A stretch of DNA of 64,000 nucleotides from the NCBI RefSeq assembly GCF_900094575.1, contig NZ_FMAE01000004.1:124001-188000 (forward strand). The letters are read 5' to 3'. Below are positions 26,462-35,162 of this stretch, piece by piece. This DNA comes from Bradyrhizobium yuanmingense (GTDB lineage: Bacteria; Pseudomonadota; Alphaproteobacteria; Rhizobiales; Xanthobacteraceae). Numbering within the stretch: the stretch's first letter is position 1; each line of letters opens with the position of its first letter. The position numbers and the translations under genes were made by a program. Below the pieces are notes generated by a model. The model did not search any database, was not told the origin of the DNA, and saw only the letters and a list, made by a program, of their open reading frames with translations.

Positions 26462-27061
26462 ATGAGTAAACACATCTTAGAAAAATGGGAAAATTGCGAA
26501 GTCGTAGCGGGCCGCGAACCCTCCGTGCAGACCGTCGACGATTTCGAGCGCGTGCTCGACGATGCGGCGGATGAACGCCCTCTGCAAACGTTCCTGGCGT
26601 CCTTCCCCGTGTTGCTCGCTGCCCTTGCGCAGCCAGGAGGAAAGATCTGGTGCCTCGACCGGCCTCGTCTCGGGTCCGAATTCGTGCCCGATTTCCTGCT
26701 CGCAACCGTTACATCGATCGGATTCCAGTGGACAATGATCGAGCTGGAAAGCCCGGCGGAGAGGCCACTGACGCGGGCGGGCCTGCCGGCCAAGAAACTT
26801 GCAGAAGCCCTCAAGCAGGTCCGCGATTGGCGTACATGGCTCACAGACAACGTCGGATACGCTCGCGGCGAACTTGGACTAAAAGATATCGATTCCGCGT
26901 GTGCGGCTTTCGTTGTCATTGGCCGTCGCGCCGGGCTCGATCCCAAACAGATCAAGACCTACCGCGCCCTGTCCGCCGACGGGGTGACCGTGATGTCCTA
27001 CGACCGTCTCCTCGAACACATGAGCCGCGCGGCGCGGGGAAGGCAGGCACTGCATGGATAA
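26462..27061 (+). CDS. Shedu-like (SduA/DUF4263) nuclease-fold protein
   Basis: A 199-residue protein. The core resembles the Shedu/DUF4263 nuclease domain of PD-(D/E)xK fold: GSEFVPDFLLAT supplies the Asp, WTMIELESP the (D/E)xK-like motif with Ser where Lys is usual, and ALKQVRDWRTWL the following helix. Shedu proteins defend against phage and plasmids by nicking DNA. The replaced Lys may mean altered chemistry. ATG 26462 was chosen; ATG 26444 in frame is possible. The 3' end overlaps the helicase gene by eight bases, implying joint function. Confidence 0.68.
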   Translation: MSKHILEKWENCEVVAGREPSVQTVDDFERVLDDAADERPLQTFLASFPVLLAALAQPGGKIWCLDRPRLGSEFVPDFLLATVTSIGFQWTMIELESPAERPLTRAGLPAKKLAEALKQVRDWRTWLTDNVGYARGELGLKDIDSACAAFVVIGRRAGLDPKQIKTYRALSADGVTVMSYDRLLEHMSRAARGRQALHG

Positions 27062-28916
27062 CGCCGAAATCGAGCAATTCTTTCGCGAGACAAAAGCCAG
27101 TATCTGGCAAAACGCGTCTCTCCGTGAGCCTCAGATCGAGGGCTACTTTGCCATCCGTGAGCATTTTGCAAATAGCAAGGAGCCTTGCTACGTCCAGCTA
27201 CCCGTGGGGTGTGGCAAGACGGGTCTGATGGGGCTGACGCCGTTTGGGATTGCGCAGGGGCGCATTCTGATCATCGCGCCAAACCTCACGATTCGCGAGA
27301 ACATTCGGCGCGAACTCAATGTCAGTAACCCTAACTGTTTCTACAGCAAGCGCGGCGTGTTCGTTCCGAAGAACGGTCCTTACCTGTCGGAGCTCAAGAC
27401 GGGTGCGAATATTCACGACTGCGATGCCGCACACATTGTGGTTGCCAATATTCAGCAGTTCTCGGGGGCGCGAAACAAGTGGTATGAGGCGTTACCGAAC
27501 GACTATTTCGATATGATCCTCGTGGATGAGGGACATCACAACGTCGCCGACACATGGACGCGTCTGTTTGCTTACTTTGACGAGGCGAAGGTGGTGTCGT
27601 TCACGGCCACGCCGCTCCGATCCGACGGTCAGGTGGTCGCGGGCGAAAGAGTCTACCGGTTCGGTTACGCCCGGTCGATGATCATGGGCTTTATTTCCCA
27701 GATCGATGCGCTGTTCGTCAAACCGACTGAGCTAACTTTCACGGTCGAGGGTGAAACCAAGACGCTCGGCATCAACGAAATCATGAAGATGCGGGAGAAA
27801 GACTGGTTCAGCCGCGGCGTAGCGACGTCGGAGGAGTGCAATCGCAGCATCGTCAATGCCTCGGTCCAGCAACTCCATCATGTGCGTACATTGGGTTCGC
27901 CGCGCCAGCTGATCGCGGTCGCGTGTTCCATTCGCCACGCAACGCAGGTCGCCGCGCTTTATCGCGAACACGGCCTTCGAGTCGAGGTCCTGCACAGTCA
28001 ACTGAGAGAGGAAGAGCGCGGGCGGATCGAGGCCACGCTGCGTAGCGGTGTCACGGATGTAGTCGTCCAAGTGAACATTCTCGGTGAAGGATACGACCTG
28101 CCTACGCTGTCCGTCGCCGCGGTTTTCCGTCCGTACCGAAGTCTTTCGCCTTACGTCCAGTTTGTCGGACGGATTCTCCGCCTGGCGCAGCCCGACGTTC
28201 CTTATTCACCGGCTAATCACGTGTATCTCGTGTCGCATGTCGGTCTAAACGACGAGCGCTGGTGGAGCGACTTTACCAATTTTGACAAGGACGATCAGGA
28301 GTTCTTTCACGAGTTTTTGCAAGGGGAGTTGGAGGTCGACGCGGAGGGAGAGCAATCCCCGCGTATGACTCTTCGCCCCTTCATGCGCATTCTGAACGAA
28401 GTCGTCGAAAGCTACCACCGAAAGGGATACCTCAAGAAGATCGACGACGTGATGGTCAGCGATCTCTTTGCAACGATTCGCGAGAAGGGGTTCGAACCCA
28501 CGGAATTTGGGCTCGACGAGGAGATCGTCAGGAAGCGCCTTGCCGCGGCGCAGGCCGAAGGGCAGGTGGCAGCCTTCAACCCCGTCATTCAGCCACAGGA
28601 GCGCCGTGAGGCGCTGAAAGGGCGGCTGCAGCAGGAGGCGCGATCCATCGCAGACACCATCCTGAACCGTCTCAGCCTGCAACACCGCGGCCGGGATCTT
28701 CTGCGGTGTTTTTCTGGAAACCACAACTCGGAGATTCTGATCCGGCTCGCGAGCGCAGAGCAGAACAAGGTCATGGGTGTTGAATCCGGGCAACGGCAGT
28801 CTGCCAATATTGGACAGTTCGAGAGCGCAATCAACGCCTCGCCGGATATTGCTGACCGGCTATCGAGCCTCGTAAGGGAGAAGCTGAGGAATGGCGCGCC
28901 CAAAACAGATGGTTAA
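27054..28916 (+). CDS. SF2 DEAD/DEAH-type helicase
   Basis: A 620-residue superfamily 2 helicase: motif I LPVGCGKTGL (about residues 47-56), Ia LIIAPNLTIREN, motif II LVDEGHHN (DEGH), motif III SFTATPLR, motif V VNILGEGYDLP and motif VI FVGRILR. The layout resembles the type III/type I restriction helicase branch. A C-terminal region of about 200 residues is unassigned. It overlaps the Shedu-like gene before it and the small gene after it, so the three are likely made together as a nuclease-helicase defence unit. Confidence 0.88.
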   Translation: MDNAEIEQFFRETKASIWQNASLREPQIEGYFAIREHFANSKEPCYVQLPVGCGKTGLMGLTPFGIAQGRILIIAPNLTIRENIRRELNVSNPNCFYSKRGVFVPKNGPYLSELKTGANIHDCDAAHIVVANIQQFSGARNKWYEALPNDYFDMILVDEGHHNVADTWTRLFAYFDEAKVVSFTATPLRSDGQVVAGERVYRFGYARSMIMGFISQIDALFVKPTELTFTVEGETKTLGINEIMKMREKDWFSRGVATSEECNRSIVNASVQQLHHVRTLGSPRQLIAVACSIRHATQVAALYREHGLRVEVLHSQLREEERGRIEATLRSGVTDVVVQVNILGEGYDLPTLSVAAVFRPYRSLSPYVQFVGRILRLAQPDVPYSPANHVYLVSHVGLNDERWWSDFTNFDKDDQEFFHEFLQGELEVDAEGEQSPRMTLRPFMRILNEVVESYHRKGYLKKIDDVMVSDLFATIREKGFEPTEFGLDEEIVRKRLAAAQAEGQVAAFNPVIQPQERREALKGRLQQEARSIADTILNRLSLQHRGRDLLRCFSGNHNSEILIRLASAEQNKVMGVESGQRQSANIGQFESAINASPDIADRLSSLVREKLRNGAPKTDG

Positions 28917-29124
28917 GCGATCCGAAATCGAGATCGCAAAGGCAAGACGCACCTGCAAGTTCACGAGCGAGGCGATCCCAAAGGGCGCGATATGTCTCGT
29001 CATCTACGATGGCCCACGCGACCGATCCTGCTACTCGCAAAAGGTGGCGGTTGAAATGATCAAGCTCGCGCGCAAGCGATTGGATGAACTGGAAAGCCAG
29101 CTTGGGCAGGCCGGAGCATCCTGA
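28891..29124 (+). CDS. small PARP-finger-like protein
   Basis: A 77-residue basic protein starting inside the helicase gene (26-base overlap). Its centre, ARRTCKFTSEAIPKGAICLV, recalls a PARP-type zinc finger (Arg/Cys, then I-P-K-G), with a later Cys in SCYSQK; the usual second Cys of the first pair is missing. A long helix ends the protein. It may be a DNA-end or nicked-DNA sensor for the nuclease-helicase unit, which is a guess from the finger-like pattern. Confidence 0.6.
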   Translation: MARPKQMVKRSEIEIAKARRTCKFTSEAIPKGAICLVIYDGPRDRSCYSQKVAVEMIKLARKRLDELESQLGQAGAS

Positions 29125-29458
29125 TCGCAGGACCCGTGGGCGCGGCCGACGGTGTGCTCGAATTGCACCCGAAAACAGCTCGGACTGGATGCGACTGCGA
29201 CTAGCAGAGTGGGGCATGGCACGGGATCGGCGATAACCATGCGCGTGGCAACGTGATCGGGCGTGACAGGTTCTTCCCTCCTGTTGGAGAGAACCAAGAT
29301 GGATATTCGAGATGGTGACGGTTTTGTAACAGCGTCGTCTCTGCCAGTGGCACGGCTCCTCCGTCCTCATAGGGCGCTGTCGGTCAGGGGCACTGTAAAA
29401 TTTCTTTTCACCAGCATCGATCCAACTTAGAGTAGTAGGGCTAAGCAGGGGGGCGAAC
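29125..29458. other. intergenic region, promoter zone of the CHAT-QueC operon
   Basis: No gene seen. The last 70 bases turn AT-rich (gtaaaatttcttttc, then cttagagtagtaggg) after GC-rich DNA, so the promoter of the following operon probably lies there. It separates two defence units. Confidence 0.4.
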
Positions 29459-29914
29459 ATGCGGGGTGCACCACTTCGTATCGAAAGGCATGACAATCAG
29501 AAGAGCCTGGGACCGGACGCGGCTGACAGCGCGAGCGGCGTGGAGAAGTGGGCGTTGGCGGCCGCCAAACTTGTCCCTGGGGAGGTCGTCGCAGCATACC
29601 TAGCGGGCAAGGCCATCCTGCAGGGGCCTCCGCCTTTGGACGGCGCTTGGTGGTTGGGATGGACCATTCTATGCCTTGTGGCGGTCTTCGGCTTGCGGCG
29701 GTGGATGACCTCCGACAGGAGCGCCGGCGTTCCCGCCGAGTGGTCAGCCGTCATCATGTCAATGCTGTCTTTCGTGATTTGGGTCTTCTCATTCGGCGAT
29801 GTCTTCAAATTGTATGGTATCTGGAACGAACGGGAATCCGGCCTCGCCCTGATCGCCTGGACTCTCCTCGCGCCTCTCATTTTGCTCGGGCTTAAAAGAC
29901 TGTTTCGCGAATAG
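29459..29914 (+). CDS. membrane protein of the CHAT-QueC operon
   Basis: A 151-residue protein with a polar N-terminus, an amphipathic segment with AAAKLVPGEVVAAYLAGKAIL, and three membrane helices (WLGWTILCLVAVFGL; AVIMSMLSFVIWVFSF; LIAWTLLAPLILLGL). LVPGEV followed by an Ala-rich helix is a motif I have seen in small membrane proteins near CHAT proteases, though I cannot name the family. It starts the operon, with GGGGGG before ATG 29459, and lies 14 bases before the CHAT gene. It could be the target or membrane anchor of the protease. Confidence 0.7.
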   Translation: MRGAPLRIERHDNQKSLGPDAADSASGVEKWALAAAKLVPGEVVAAYLAGKAILQGPPPLDGAWWLGWTILCLVAVFGLRRWMTSDRSAGVPAEWSAVIMSMLSFVIWVFSFGDVFKLYGIWNERESGLALIAWTLLAPLILLGLKRLFRE

Positions 29915-29928
29915 GGGCGGCCCAGTGC

Positions 29929-32900
29929 ATGCCCTTTCCTGCGGGCTCGATACACATCGACGAAAGGTGGTTGTCGTCGCAGCTCATCTGGCCCGAGCCA
30001 GATATGACTCCGGTTGATCTGGATGCATGGTGGTGGTGGCGAAAGCGCAACCTTGACCTCTACGACAGTAACGTTGGCGCCCGAATCGATGCGATCAAGG
30101 GTATCGAAAAAGTCGTTCAGGGACTTGCAGTCCTGGCCAAGGGCCGTGCGGGTGGCATCCTGTCGATCACCGGCGGGAAGATTGCCGACCAAATGCCGTG
30201 GGAGGCGCTCGAGCGCGGGTTCATTGATCGCGCCCTCGATTATCATCCTGTTCGAGCCGATGGCACAATAGCGGCGGCGCCAGCGGACCGCACGGGCGCG
30301 CTCAGGGTAGCGCTGCTGGTCGGGCACGAGGGCAACGACAAGACGTTCGCGCGCGACGAGCAGCTGGCACAGCTGAAAAGTGCTTTCTCCGCGTCGGCTC
30401 AGGTCAAGGCACGCATTGCCGACGCCGATGCTATCGCGACCTTGGACCTCGTCGCCGTACCTTCTGACAAAGACCGGAGTGACTTCTTTGCAGATGCCGA
30501 CCCACATGCGGTATTCTACTTCGGTCACGGGCGGGCGGGCTCAGTGCCGGCTATCTGGGTCGGTCCGGAAAATGGCGGCTGGCTGCCGCTTGAGCGTTTG
30601 GCCGGATACGCGACCAACCAGAATCCATTTCCGGCTTCCTGGATATTCATTGCGTGCTCGATTGGTGAAGCGCCCAGCCATGATGCCGGGCCCGCGGGCC
30701 CCGAAGCATTCAGGATTCTCGCCACACGCGGCGCGAGGGCGATGCTTGCCATGCGAGCCCGTATAAGGCCGCAGCTTGGCCAGATCGTGGCCGCGTCGCT
30801 GATCGAAAGCCTCAGTGGTAAGATACCGCTTGAGTTCGCCGCTGCGACGGCACGCAAAACTGCGCGCCGGGCCCGTCAGAGCGGCACATCCTCCCTTGTC
30901 GACTGGGCTGCACCGGCCGTATGGAGCACTGTCGTCGGCCCGAACCCGCCGCGTAGCGCTGATATACTGCCGCAACTGATAGCCGCAAAATTGACACGCG
31001 TCGCGGCGGACGACCCGGGCGTCGGACTAGGTCCGCCTGACAACGACGTGGCGCAAACCGCCGCTCGCTGGTCGCAGGATCGGCGGGTCAGAGTTGATGT
31101 TGCCGGAACTGACGAACCGGCGCTCGCCGCTCTTTTTGCCAAGATCGCGGGAGCCATTGCTGCGCAATCACCCAGGCCGACATTATTTGTCCGCCTCAGG
31201 GAAACAGGATCTTTCGCGCTCCGCCTCGCGGAGTGGGCGAGCTCCATGCTGGCAGCGCTCGACGGGCTTGAGCGTGAGACAGTCATCGGCCGCGCGCTGC
31301 GGCAATTATCTAATCGTGATCTCGACGGCCTCGAGGCGCTTGTTGGCATTCCCGATATCGCACTGATTTTCAGTTCGCCACCGAATGTCGGCGACATCAC
31401 AGCATGGGCTATTTTCGAGGGGGCTGGCGCGGATGCGACAATCGTTCTTGGCTATGCCTCGGTCAATCAGGAGCAAAGGCCGCTCTGGACACTTGATCGG
31501 GTCGATACGGAGGCCACCATGCAAATCGCGCGCGATGCCCTCCAAAACTATCCGGCGACCCTTGCGCTCCTTGCCGTCCTCGATGGTCCCGCCAAGCGGG
31601 AGGCCCTCGCACTGATCACCGGCGAAGCTAGCGCGGAAATGGCCGCGGACCTCACGATCAACATGCCTAGTGGAATCGTGCTTGCGCCCGGCGTCAGGGA
31701 TATTGTTCGCTCCACTCTCCAAGACGACGAGCTCGCACGAGCCCATCAGCGCGCATTTGAAGCGCGCCGAAGCGTACCGGCCTTGATCGAAAGCGATGAT
31801 ATATTTGCACCCGTGCGTGATCTGGCAGGGGCAGGCGCTATCGAACTTGTAGACTTCGTCAATGCGTTCGCCACCCGCTTTGCCAGCGATTGGGGCGCTG
31901 CCGAATGGCTTCGGTTGGGGCGCTCCCTGGAGTCTGCGAGGGATCGATGGGACGCAATTGACCCCCGGGTGTTGCTTGAGATCGCAAGCGCGCTCGTTGA
32001 GCGGCAAACCTTGCGGCAGGCCCTGCCTTGGCTCGATGCCGTGCAAACCGATGATCCTCTGCTGAACACAACACGCCTCTCACTGTTGTCCGAAATCGCA
32101 AAGGCTGAAGGCACGCCGGGAGCGCAGCAGAAAATGTGGCGCCATGCCCAGGATGCCTTAAGACAGATTCAGGAAGCGAAATCGCAATCTCCACTGGATC
32201 CACGGCTTCGCGCTCGCGCGCGCGATATGAAAGCCAATATTGCCCGGCTTAACCTGTATTTTAACCACGACGCGGAGGGGACAAGGGTAACCTTCACAGC
32301 CATCCTGGACGAGCTGAATCGGGAAAACGAAGCCACCGTCGCCTCTTCGCTCGTTGCCACCCTGCGCAACCTCGCTGAATGCTTGTTCGAATTTGAACCA
32401 TTCCGTTCCGCAGGAGCGGAGCGCGCCGAAGCGCGACGGCATCTTAGACGCGCCATCGATATTGCTCGCCGACACTGCCTCGACTCACTCGGTGCCGAGG
32501 CAGCCTACAGCACGGCAAAGCTCGACGAGGTTGAGAGCGACTGGGCGGCTGCACGCGACCATTTGACAGGGACGATTGAGCTCGCGCGTTCAGCAGGCCA
32601 CGCAGTGTGCCAGCGCATTGCCGAAATGCGCCTGTTCCGGCTCTCCGTGCAGCACGAGAACACGCCTTTCGACCACACTCTCTTCGCTGTCCGTCTCCGG
32701 AAACTCGAATTCCTGGAGTCGCACGTTTGGGCAAAGCGCTATGCTGCACAGGCCCGCGCGTGGGCGGCCCGCGAGCTTGAGCGAGCAGGCGACCTGGCGG
32801 GAATGAGATTGCTGCTCGTCCGGAATATTCAATTGTTCGAGCCGCTCGCCCAGGTGGCGTCCGACTCCGATAAGCATTTGGTCGCGCTAAGCCATGCGGG

Positions 32901-33030
32901 GCTGGCAAGCGCGGGAGCTGTTGGCAATCAAGAAAGCTGGACCCGATTCAGAGAGCTGAGTTGGTCGGCCGTCTGGATCGAAGAGCACGACGCACACGAT
33001 CCATCGGCCTATTGGCGGGGAGACGTGTAG
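29929..33030 (+). CDS. CHAT-domain (caspase-like) protease with helical repeat tail
   Basis: A 1033-residue protein. The N-terminal 330 residues look like a CHAT protease: His200 in YFGHGRAG and Cys243 in IFIACSIGEAP, the expected His-Cys pair, followed by GARAMLAMRARI and a run of helices. Residues 390-590 form a possible second domain (VRVDVAGTDEPALAALFAKIAG, PTLFVRLRE), and the last 400 are alpha-helical, TPR-like repeats that may sense a signal. CHAT proteases act as cleavage effectors in several defence systems. The stop abuts the next start with no gap. Confidence 0.8.
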   Translation: MPFPAGSIHIDERWLSSQLIWPEPDMTPVDLDAWWWWRKRNLDLYDSNVGARIDAIKGIEKVVQGLAVLAKGRAGGILSITGGKIADQMPWEALERGFIDRALDYHPVRADGTIAAAPADRTGALRVALLVGHEGNDKTFARDEQLAQLKSAFSASAQVKARIADADAIATLDLVAVPSDKDRSDFFADADPHAVFYFGHGRAGSVPAIWVGPENGGWLPLERLAGYATNQNPFPASWIFIACSIGEAPSHDAGPAGPEAFRILATRGARAMLAMRARIRPQLGQIVAASLIESLSGKIPLEFAAATARKTARRARQSGTSSLVDWAAPAVWSTVVGPNPPRSADILPQLIAAKLTRVAADDPGVGLGPPDNDVAQTAARWSQDRRVRVDVAGTDEPALAALFAKIAGAIAAQSPRPTLFVRLRETGSFALRLAEWASSMLAALDGLERETVIGRALRQLSNRDLDGLEALVGIPDIALIFSSPPNVGDITAWAIFEGAGADATIVLGYASVNQEQRPLWTLDRVDTEATMQIARDALQNYPATLALLAVLDGPAKREALALITGEASAEMAADLTINMPSGIVLAPGVRDIVRSTLQDDELARAHQRAFEARRSVPALIESDDIFAPVRDLAGAGAIELVDFVNAFATRFASDWGAAEWLRLGRSLESARDRWDAIDPRVLLEIASALVERQTLRQALPWLDAVQTDDPLLNTTRLSLLSEIAKAEGTPGAQQKMWRHAQDALRQIQEAKSQSPLDPRLRARARDMKANIARLNLYFNHDAEGTRVTFTAILDELNRENEATVASSLVATLRNLAECLFEFEPFRSAGAERAEARRHLRRAIDIARRHCLDSLGAEAAYSTAKLDEVESDWAAARDHLTGTIELARSAGHAVCQRIAEMRLFRLSVQHENTPFDHTLFAVRLRKLEFLESHVWAKRYAAQARAWAARELERAGDLAGMRLLLVRNIQLFEPLAQVASDSDKHLVALSHAGLASAGAVGNQESWTRFRELSWSAVWIEEHDAHDPSAYWRGDV

Positions 33031-33834
33031 ATGGGAAGCGGGTCGTTCGGCGGCGGCAGCGGATCCTTCGGAGGAGGTGGCTCCGGGGGTGGTGGTGGAC
33101 GGGGCGGCGGCTCAGGAGGTGGCGGCGGAGGCGGCTCCGGAGGCGTCGGTGGAGGCAAAGGCGACTCGGCGTATGAGCGCATCTTGAAGCTCAACAAGCT
33201 GACGAGCGCCGTTAATGCCAACCCGGAAATGGCCAAGGTAAGCAAGCAGATCTACGAGATGCTGCAGGACCGCACCCGTGCGGCTTTCATGCGCGCCATG
33301 CTGTCGGACCCGATGCTCTCAGCTTCCTATCAGGGCCTGCTCTCGATCGAGGCCGATTTGAGCGACGGTGCTGCGCTGAGCGCAGCAGTCCAGAAACTTG
33401 GCGTGACGGCTGAGGGCACTCTGGCCGACCTAGCTGACGTCATTTGCCATGTCGGTCAAAGTCCCGACACGGATGAGCGCGTCGAGCGGATCGTGAGGCG
33501 CGCCGTCACGGATGTTCTCATGCGAACCGTCAGCAATGGACATGATCTCTATTATGAGACGCAAATCAGAAACCTCGGAGCCAAGTTTAATGCGCAGCCT
33601 TTGGCGAACACAGCCGGTTTTTTCCTAGGCGGACTCATCGCGAACGCAGTGCGCGGCGACCTTCTGAAACTGAGCGCCGAAGCGCGTGCTGTTATCGGCG
33701 ATGCAAGCAACCAGATCGCGGTGAGTTGGACGGATAAATTCAGCGACCGCAGCCGCAGGAAGGGCGTGTCCTTCCGTGAGATCATGCAGACGATTGCGGA
33801 CGACTTCTCTGTCTATACAGGGGGCGGAAAATGA
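33031..33834 (+). CDS. Met-Gly, Gly-rich N-terminus protein (QatB-like)
   Basis: A 267-residue protein. The first 43 residues are almost only Gly and Ser, starting MGSGSFGGGSGSFGG; the rest is a soluble helical domain (YERILKLNKLTSAVNAN to FREIMQTIADDF). QatB of the Qat defence system is similar in size and precedes the QueC-like qatC. QueC-like defence enzymes have recently been linked to attaching deazaguanine to N-terminal glycines, and after Met removal this protein would expose Gly. The QatB link rests on size, order and N-terminus, not an alignment. Its ATG follows the CHAT stop directly and it overlaps the QueC gene by four bases. Confidence 0.7.
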   Translation: MGSGSFGGGSGSFGGGGSGGGGGRGGGSGGGGGGGSGGVGGGKGDSAYERILKLNKLTSAVNANPEMAKVSKQIYEMLQDRTRAAFMRAMLSDPMLSASYQGLLSIEADLSDGAALSAAVQKLGVTAEGTLADLADVICHVGQSPDTDERVERIVRRAVTDVLMRTVSNGHDLYYETQIRNLGAKFNAQPLANTAGFFLGGLIANAVRGDLLKLSAEARAVIGDASNQIAVSWTDKFSDRSRRKGVSFREIMQTIADDFSVYTGGGK

Positions 33835-35162
33835 CCAGGCGAAAGATTCCCGTCGATATCGTCGCCACCATGCGGTTGCCGCGTGATCCTCAAAAGACAC
33901 TGAAGTTGGACCTGGCGACCCTCACGTGGTCTGCGCATAACCTTGACAGAATAGGACACCCTCATCCGGCTTTGCTCGATCTACTGGAAATCGCGCGCGC
34001 CGTGCATGAGTTCGACCGCCGGCAGCCGAAGCGCACCACAGGAGTCAGGGTAAAGCAGGTGCATGTTACGATGTCCTTACGGGAGCCCGCGCGGTGGACG
34101 TCGGCCGCGAAAAGGGAGCTGAGCGCGGTGTTGCGGGTTCAGGGCAACGCCGAATGGGTATTCGATTTCACAAAACGGACAACCAGAGCAACTTCCGCTG
34201 ATCTCGTATTCGGTGGCGGCGAGTGGGAGAAGACGACGCCGAAGAAGACAGCAAAGCGAGGTCAAGCAATCGAAAATGTGATGCTCTTCTCGGGCGGGCT
34301 CGACAGTACCGCCGGATTGGCGACCTTGATGGAGCAGGCCGACACGACACTTCTTGTCGCTTACTATGCGCGAAACAGGACGAAACAGGAGAACATTGCC
34401 AAAGAAATGGGATTTCGTCGGCTGGTTCAGATCGGCAGCAATTGGACTGTCTCGGAAACAGCTCCCCGCGTCGGCGGACAATTCATGTATCGCTCCTTCC
34501 TGTTTCTGGCGCTTGCGCTTCTCTTTGCCGATGCCACCTGTTCCAAGTCACTGTTTCAGTTCGAAAACGGGCCGCTAGCTTTAGCCGTCGAACCTCTTGA
34601 TCTGTACAGGATCACACGACACGCTCATCCGCTCGTGCATCGGCATCTTGCGAGTCTGTTCAAGATCCTCAGGGGGCGGACCATCAACCTGAGCAATCCC
34701 TTCCTGAACACGACGAAGGGGGAAGCGGTTAAAAGATTGAGAAGTGGACTTACAAGGGACCAATTCAAGAGGGTTATCGCTCTGACTGAATCCTGCTGGT
34801 ACCTTAACTCGAAGATCATCGTGGCTGGCCAACCTCGCAAGAAAAACGGCGAACCCTGTGGCGCGTGTGTTCCGTGCCTGGTCCGCAAGGCGGCGCTGGG
34901 GGCAGACGATAGCGCCGCAGCCGTCGATTTTAGCAATGGAGGTGGACGGGTGGCACGCGATCCGGTCGTAAGAGTACACTACGAGTCCTACTCGGCCTTT
35001 GCAGAACGATTGCTGGAGAAGGGCTTCGACGTCTACGACTTCATGGAATCTGTTCCTGCCGCGACTCGGATCGCACTGGGGGCTGGTGGTGAGATGACGC
35101 CTGCAGAGGCGCTCGCCGTTTATCGCCGTTTTGCCAAAGAGTGGACCAGGACTTACAAGTGA
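33831..35162 (+). CDS. QueC/QatC-like PP-loop enzyme
   Basis: A 443-residue protein of the 7-cyano-7-deazaguanine synthase superfamily. The PP-loop ATP-pyrophosphatase motif is SGGLDST (from residue 154). The zinc site is Cys322 plus C343-x2-C346-x2-C349 (PCGACVPC), as in QueC. A 150-residue N-terminal extension absent from ordinary QueC matches the longer QatC type. No other queuosine genes are present, so a role in tRNA modification is unlikely; modification of the preceding Gly-rich protein is the favoured idea, by analogy with defence QueC enzymes. Start and stop overlap neighbours by four bases each. Confidence 0.8.
   Translation: MTRRKIPVDIVATMRLPRDPQKTLKLDLATLTWSAHNLDRIGHPHPALLDLLEIARAVHEFDRRQPKRTTGVRVKQVHVTMSLREPARWTSAAKRELSAVLRVQGNAEWVFDFTKRTTRATSADLVFGGGEWEKTTPKKTAKRGQAIENVMLFSGGLDSTAGLATLMEQADTTLLVAYYARNRTKQENIAKEMGFRRLVQIGSNWTVSETAPRVGGQFMYRSFLFLALALLFADATCSKSLFQFENGPLALAVEPLDLYRITRHAHPLVHRHLASLFKILRGRTINLSNPFLNTTKGEAVKRLRSGLTRDQFKRVIALTESCWYLNSKIIVAGQPRKKNGEPCGACVPCLVRKAALGADDSAAAVDFSNGGGRVARDPVVRVHYESYSAFAERLLEKGFDVYDFMESVPAATRIALGAGGEMTPAEALAVYRRFAKEWTRTYK

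Noticed and set aside
33831..35162. Ordinary queC for queuosine synthesis
   Set aside because: It has a 150-residue N-terminal extension, lies in a protease operon, and no queD, queE, queF or tgt genes are present.
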